DNA of 7,501 nt from BS750m-G62 sp964577175 (GTDB lineage: Bacteria; Planctomycetota; Phycisphaerae; FEN-1346), in assembly GCA_964577175.1 (NCBI GenBank), contig CAZNYC010000170.1:1-7501 (forward strand). Reading direction: 5' to 3'. The notes under the pieces were generated by a model that ran no database searches, was not told where the DNA came from, and worked only from the letters and a program-made list of their open reading frames with translations. Within the stretch, counting starts at the first letter, position 1, and each line of letters begins with the position of its first letter. The position numbers were made by a program, and so were the translations under genes. Below are positions 5,766-7,501 of the stretch, piece after piece.

Positions 5766-7238
5766 TCACTTCCACTCCGGCGGGCGGTGCTTCATCCGGC
5801 CGTAGTACGGGTACGTGGCGAAGACGTCGCCCTTGCCGTGGGCGCGGGGGTCGCCGGTCGCCTTCAGGTCGTCCATCAGGCGGGCCGACAGGTCGGCCTG
5901 GATGCGGGCGTAGGCGGCCTCGCCGGCCACGTTGTTCAGTTGGTCGGGGTCCTTCTCCAGATCGTAGAGTTCCTCGGCCGGCCGCTTGGCGAACGCGAGA
6001 CGATAGAACGGGCGGACCTTCGGGTCGTCCCGGTGCTCGAGGATGTACGACTTCGTCGGCCCGTCGTCGCAATCGGCGTACGTGTTGCCGTGGGTCGAAT
6101 CCACCGGCGCCCCGGCGGGCCAGAAGTCGGGCTTGAAGTTGCGGATGTAGAGGTACTTGTGCGTCCGGACGGCCCGCTGCGGGTAGCCCTCGGTGCTCGG
6201 CCGCTTCTGCGCGGGCACGTGGCGTTCGCGACCCGTGAGGACGTAGTGCCGGCCGGCGTCGACCAGGCCGGACCGCTCCGACCGCAGGACGCTGATGAGG
6301 CTCCGGCCGGTCATGACGTCCGGGACGGCCACCCCCGCCGCCTCCAGGAACGTGGGCGCGAGGTCCGTGAACGAGACGAAGTCCGTCACGCGGCGACCGG
6401 GCTTGACCTGCGCGCCCCACCGGACGGCCAGCGGCACGCGGGTGCCGGAATCGTACAGGTTGCACTTGTGGCGGGGGAACGGCATGCCGTGGTCGCCCGC
6501 CATGACGACGATGGTGTTCTCCAACTCGCCCGCCTCTTCGAGGAGGCGGACGGCCTGGCCGACGTCCGTGTCCCACCGCTGGACCTCGAAATAGTAGTCG
6601 GCCACGTCGTGGCGGACGGGCTCGGCGTCGGGCAGGTCGGCGGGCAGACGGATCTTTGTGATGTCGATGCCGCTCTTCGCCCCGCTCTGCCGCTTGTACG
6701 GCCGGTGCGGGTCGAACGTGCCCAGCCAGAAGCAGAACGGTTTGCCCTCGGGCCGCTTCTGGAGGAAGTCGCCGAACCCCTTGAACCCGGGCCCGGCGGG
6801 ATGGCGCGTGCGGCCGAGGGCTTTCCAGTTGCCGGGACCCCACGCCTTCCGCCAGTGGCCGACGGCGTAGCCGGCGTCCTCCAGGAGGAGCGGAAAGACG
6901 GGGTGCGTTGGATGGAGCGTGCTCCACAGGCTGGCCCCCTGCCCCAGCCGCCAGTGCCATTGGCCCGTCATGAGGGCGTTGCGGCAGGGGGTGCAGGACG
7001 GGGCGGCGACGTAGGCGTGCTCGAACAGGACGCCCTCGCGGGCCAGGCGGTCGAACGTCGGCGTCTTCACCACCGGGTCGCCGCAGGCGCCGGCGTGCGG
7101 CCAACCCCAGTCGTCGGCGAGGCAGAAGAGGATGTTGGGACGGTCGGCAGGGGCGGCCCGGCCCGTTCGGGCACCGGCGGAGAGGGCGCCGAAGGCCGCC
7201 GCACCGGCGGCCGTGGAGAGGAAGTCGCGTCGCTTCAT
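5766..7238 (-). CDS. Tat-exported type I sulfatase (sulfatase A)
   Basis: The product is 490 residues, a normal length for the family. A twin-arginine signal MKRRDFLS is followed by an Ala/Gly core, with likely cleavage near residues 28-31. The PF00884 fold starts at RPNILFCLADDWGW (33-46) with the metal-binding Asp42/Asp43. The formylglycine site is CTPCR at 82-86: Cys82 is the residue to be oxidised, and a second Cys (85) replaces the usual Ser/Ala of CxPSR/CxPAR. DPH (176-178), GDHG (248-251) and HK (257-258) follow, and EELYDLEKDPDQLNN (422-436) is the typical C-terminal subdomain motif. It should remove sulfate esters from a saccharide in the periplasm or outside; the exact linkage is unknown. 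AAGGAG (7247-7252) eight bases before the ATG fixes the start. It is the first gene of the row here and lies 200 bases before sulfatase B. Confidence 0.96.
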   Translation of the reverse strand: MKRRDFLSTAAGAAAFGALSAGARTGRAAPADRPNILFCLADDWGWPHAGACGDPVVKTPTFDRLAREGVLFEHAYVAAPSCTPCRNALMTGQWHWRLGQGASLWSTLHPTHPVFPLLLEDAGYAVGHWRKAWGPGNWKALGRTRHPAGPGFKGFGDFLQKRPEGKPFCFWLGTFDPHRPYKRQSGAKSGIDITKIRLPADLPDAEPVRHDVADYYFEVQRWDTDVGQAVRLLEEAGELENTIVVMAGDHGMPFPRHKCNLYDSGTRVPLAVRWGAQVKPGRRVTDFVSFTDLAPTFLEAAGVAVPDVMTGRSLISVLRSERSGLVDAGRHYVLTGRERHVPAQKRPSTEGYPQRAVRTHKYLYIRNFKPDFWPAGAPVDSTHGNTYADCDDGPTKSYILEHRDDPKVRPFYRLAFAKRPAEELYDLEKDPDQLNNVAGEAAYARIQADLSARLMDDLKATGDPRAHGKGDVFATYPYYGRMKHRPPEWK

Positions 7239-7264
7239 CGTTCGGGCTCCTTGCCGGGTGCCAC
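7239..7264 (-). promoter_or_regulatory. Ribosome binding site of sulfatase A with GTGGCACCC box
   Basis: In mRNA sense: GTGGCACCC (7256-7264), three bases, AAGGAG (7247-7252), eight bases, ATG at 7238. Confidence 0.85.
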
Positions 7265-7367
7265 TGGTTGCTTACCCGCCAGGGCGCCGGGTGCCACGGC
7301 CGGCCGTGCGTTGCGCGCGGTGCCAAGTCCTGGGCACCGCGCGGCGGGCAAGACTGCCCCCCGCGCT
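7258..7367. repeat. 110-base spacer block, copy upstream of sulfatase A (includes repeat R copy 5)
   Basis: Direct repeat of 5617-5726 with one mismatch, 1,641 bases away. It contains the R stem (7315-7324 with 7333-7342) and the following stem (7341-7350 with 7355-7364). It overlaps the GTGGCACCC box of sulfatase A. Confidence 0.95.
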
Positions 7368-7373
7368 GCTTCC

Positions 7374-7445
7374 AACGGCGCGCGGCCCGCAAGCGGGCCG
7401 GCGAACACAAACCGTTTCGCGCAGGTCGTGCCGCGGCGACGGTTC
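7374..7445 (-). repeat. 72-base module X, copy B, inverted relative to copy A
   Basis: Reverse complement matches 1906-1977 at 66 of 72 positions. The internal hairpin is perfect, 7383-7390 with 7393-7400 around AA (apex GCAAGC on the plus strand). It lies six bases beyond the 110-base block. Confidence 0.85.
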
Positions 7446-7449
7446 GCGG

Positions 7450-7467
7450 CCGCTGCGTGAGCAGCGG
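7450..7467. repeat. Perfect 7-base hairpin at the right end of the spacer
   Basis: Arms CCGCTGC (7450-7456) and GCAGCGG (7461-7467) enclose GTGA. A further perfect 10-base palindrome GGCACGTGCC lies at 7486-7495. The upstream gene lies outside the window, so their relation to a gene end is unknown. Confidence 0.5.
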
Positions 7468-7501
7468 GGCATCACCATCCGCCTTGGCACGTGCCGCGGC
7501 G

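Noticed and set aside
3457..5805. Long plus-strand open frame opposite sulfatase B, and similar ones at 1836-3239, 59-1066 and 5460-7460
   Set aside because: They mirror genuine minus-strand genes in GC-rich DNA, run through repeats and have no family motifs. The minus-strand genes have Shine-Dalgarno sites, signal peptides and catalytic motifs.
1834..7445. Integron cassette recombination sites or insertion sequence ends
   Set aside because: No integrase or transposase, no attC core sites and no target-site duplication recognised; the repeats sit in ordinary spacers.
7446..7501. Gene end or RNA gene at the right edge
   Set aside because: Only a short hairpin and a palindrome are visible; too little sequence to support either.

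Overview
The window is GC-rich DNA, with most third codon positions G or C. It carries five genes, all on the minus strand and so read from right to left. The protein set suggests a Planctomycetota or related PVC-group bacterium, probably a carbohydrate-degrading one: two Tat-exported type I sulfatases (one with C-terminal HEAT-like repeats), a secreted DUF1080 (3-keto-disaccharide hydrolase) protein and a clan GH-A glycoside hydrolase. The lineage is an inference from these families and from style, not from a marker gene.

Layout in transcription order: sulfatase A (7238 to 5766), sulfatase B with HEAT-like repeats (5565 to 3628), a secreted His/Arg-rich protein with a TPR-like C-terminus (3248 to 2028), a DUF1080 protein (1811 to 1176), and a GH-A hydrolase (1117, running off the left edge). 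The last two are only 58 bases apart and are probably cotranscribed. The other spacers are 200 to 379 bases. Four of the five products fit one task in the cell envelope or outside the cell: removing sulfate esters from a sulfated glycan, cleaving the backbone, and processing oxidised disaccharides. The role of the His/Arg-rich protein is unknown. No transporter, regulator, sulfatase-maturing enzyme or mobile-element gene is present.

The most unusual content lies between the genes. The spacers are filled with GC-rich repeats and hairpins arranged as recurring modules. (1) GTGGCACCC (mRNA sense) sits directly upstream of the Shine-Dalgarno sequence of four of the five genes. (2) Five hairpins with four different stem sequences share the apex GCTTGC (or its complement). 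(3) A 110-base block with one mismatch precedes both sulfatase genes. (4) A 72-base module occurs once near each end of the window in opposite orientations. (5) A second hairpin family has the stem GCGCGGTG. The 379-base spacer upstream of the His/Arg-rich gene also holds a comparatively AT-rich patch with an 11-base perfect dyad around a plausible -10 element, the best promoter/operator candidate here.

The repeats are open in several frames and add spurious N-terminal extensions to open reading frames. Start codons were therefore set by Shine-Dalgarno sites and signal peptides.
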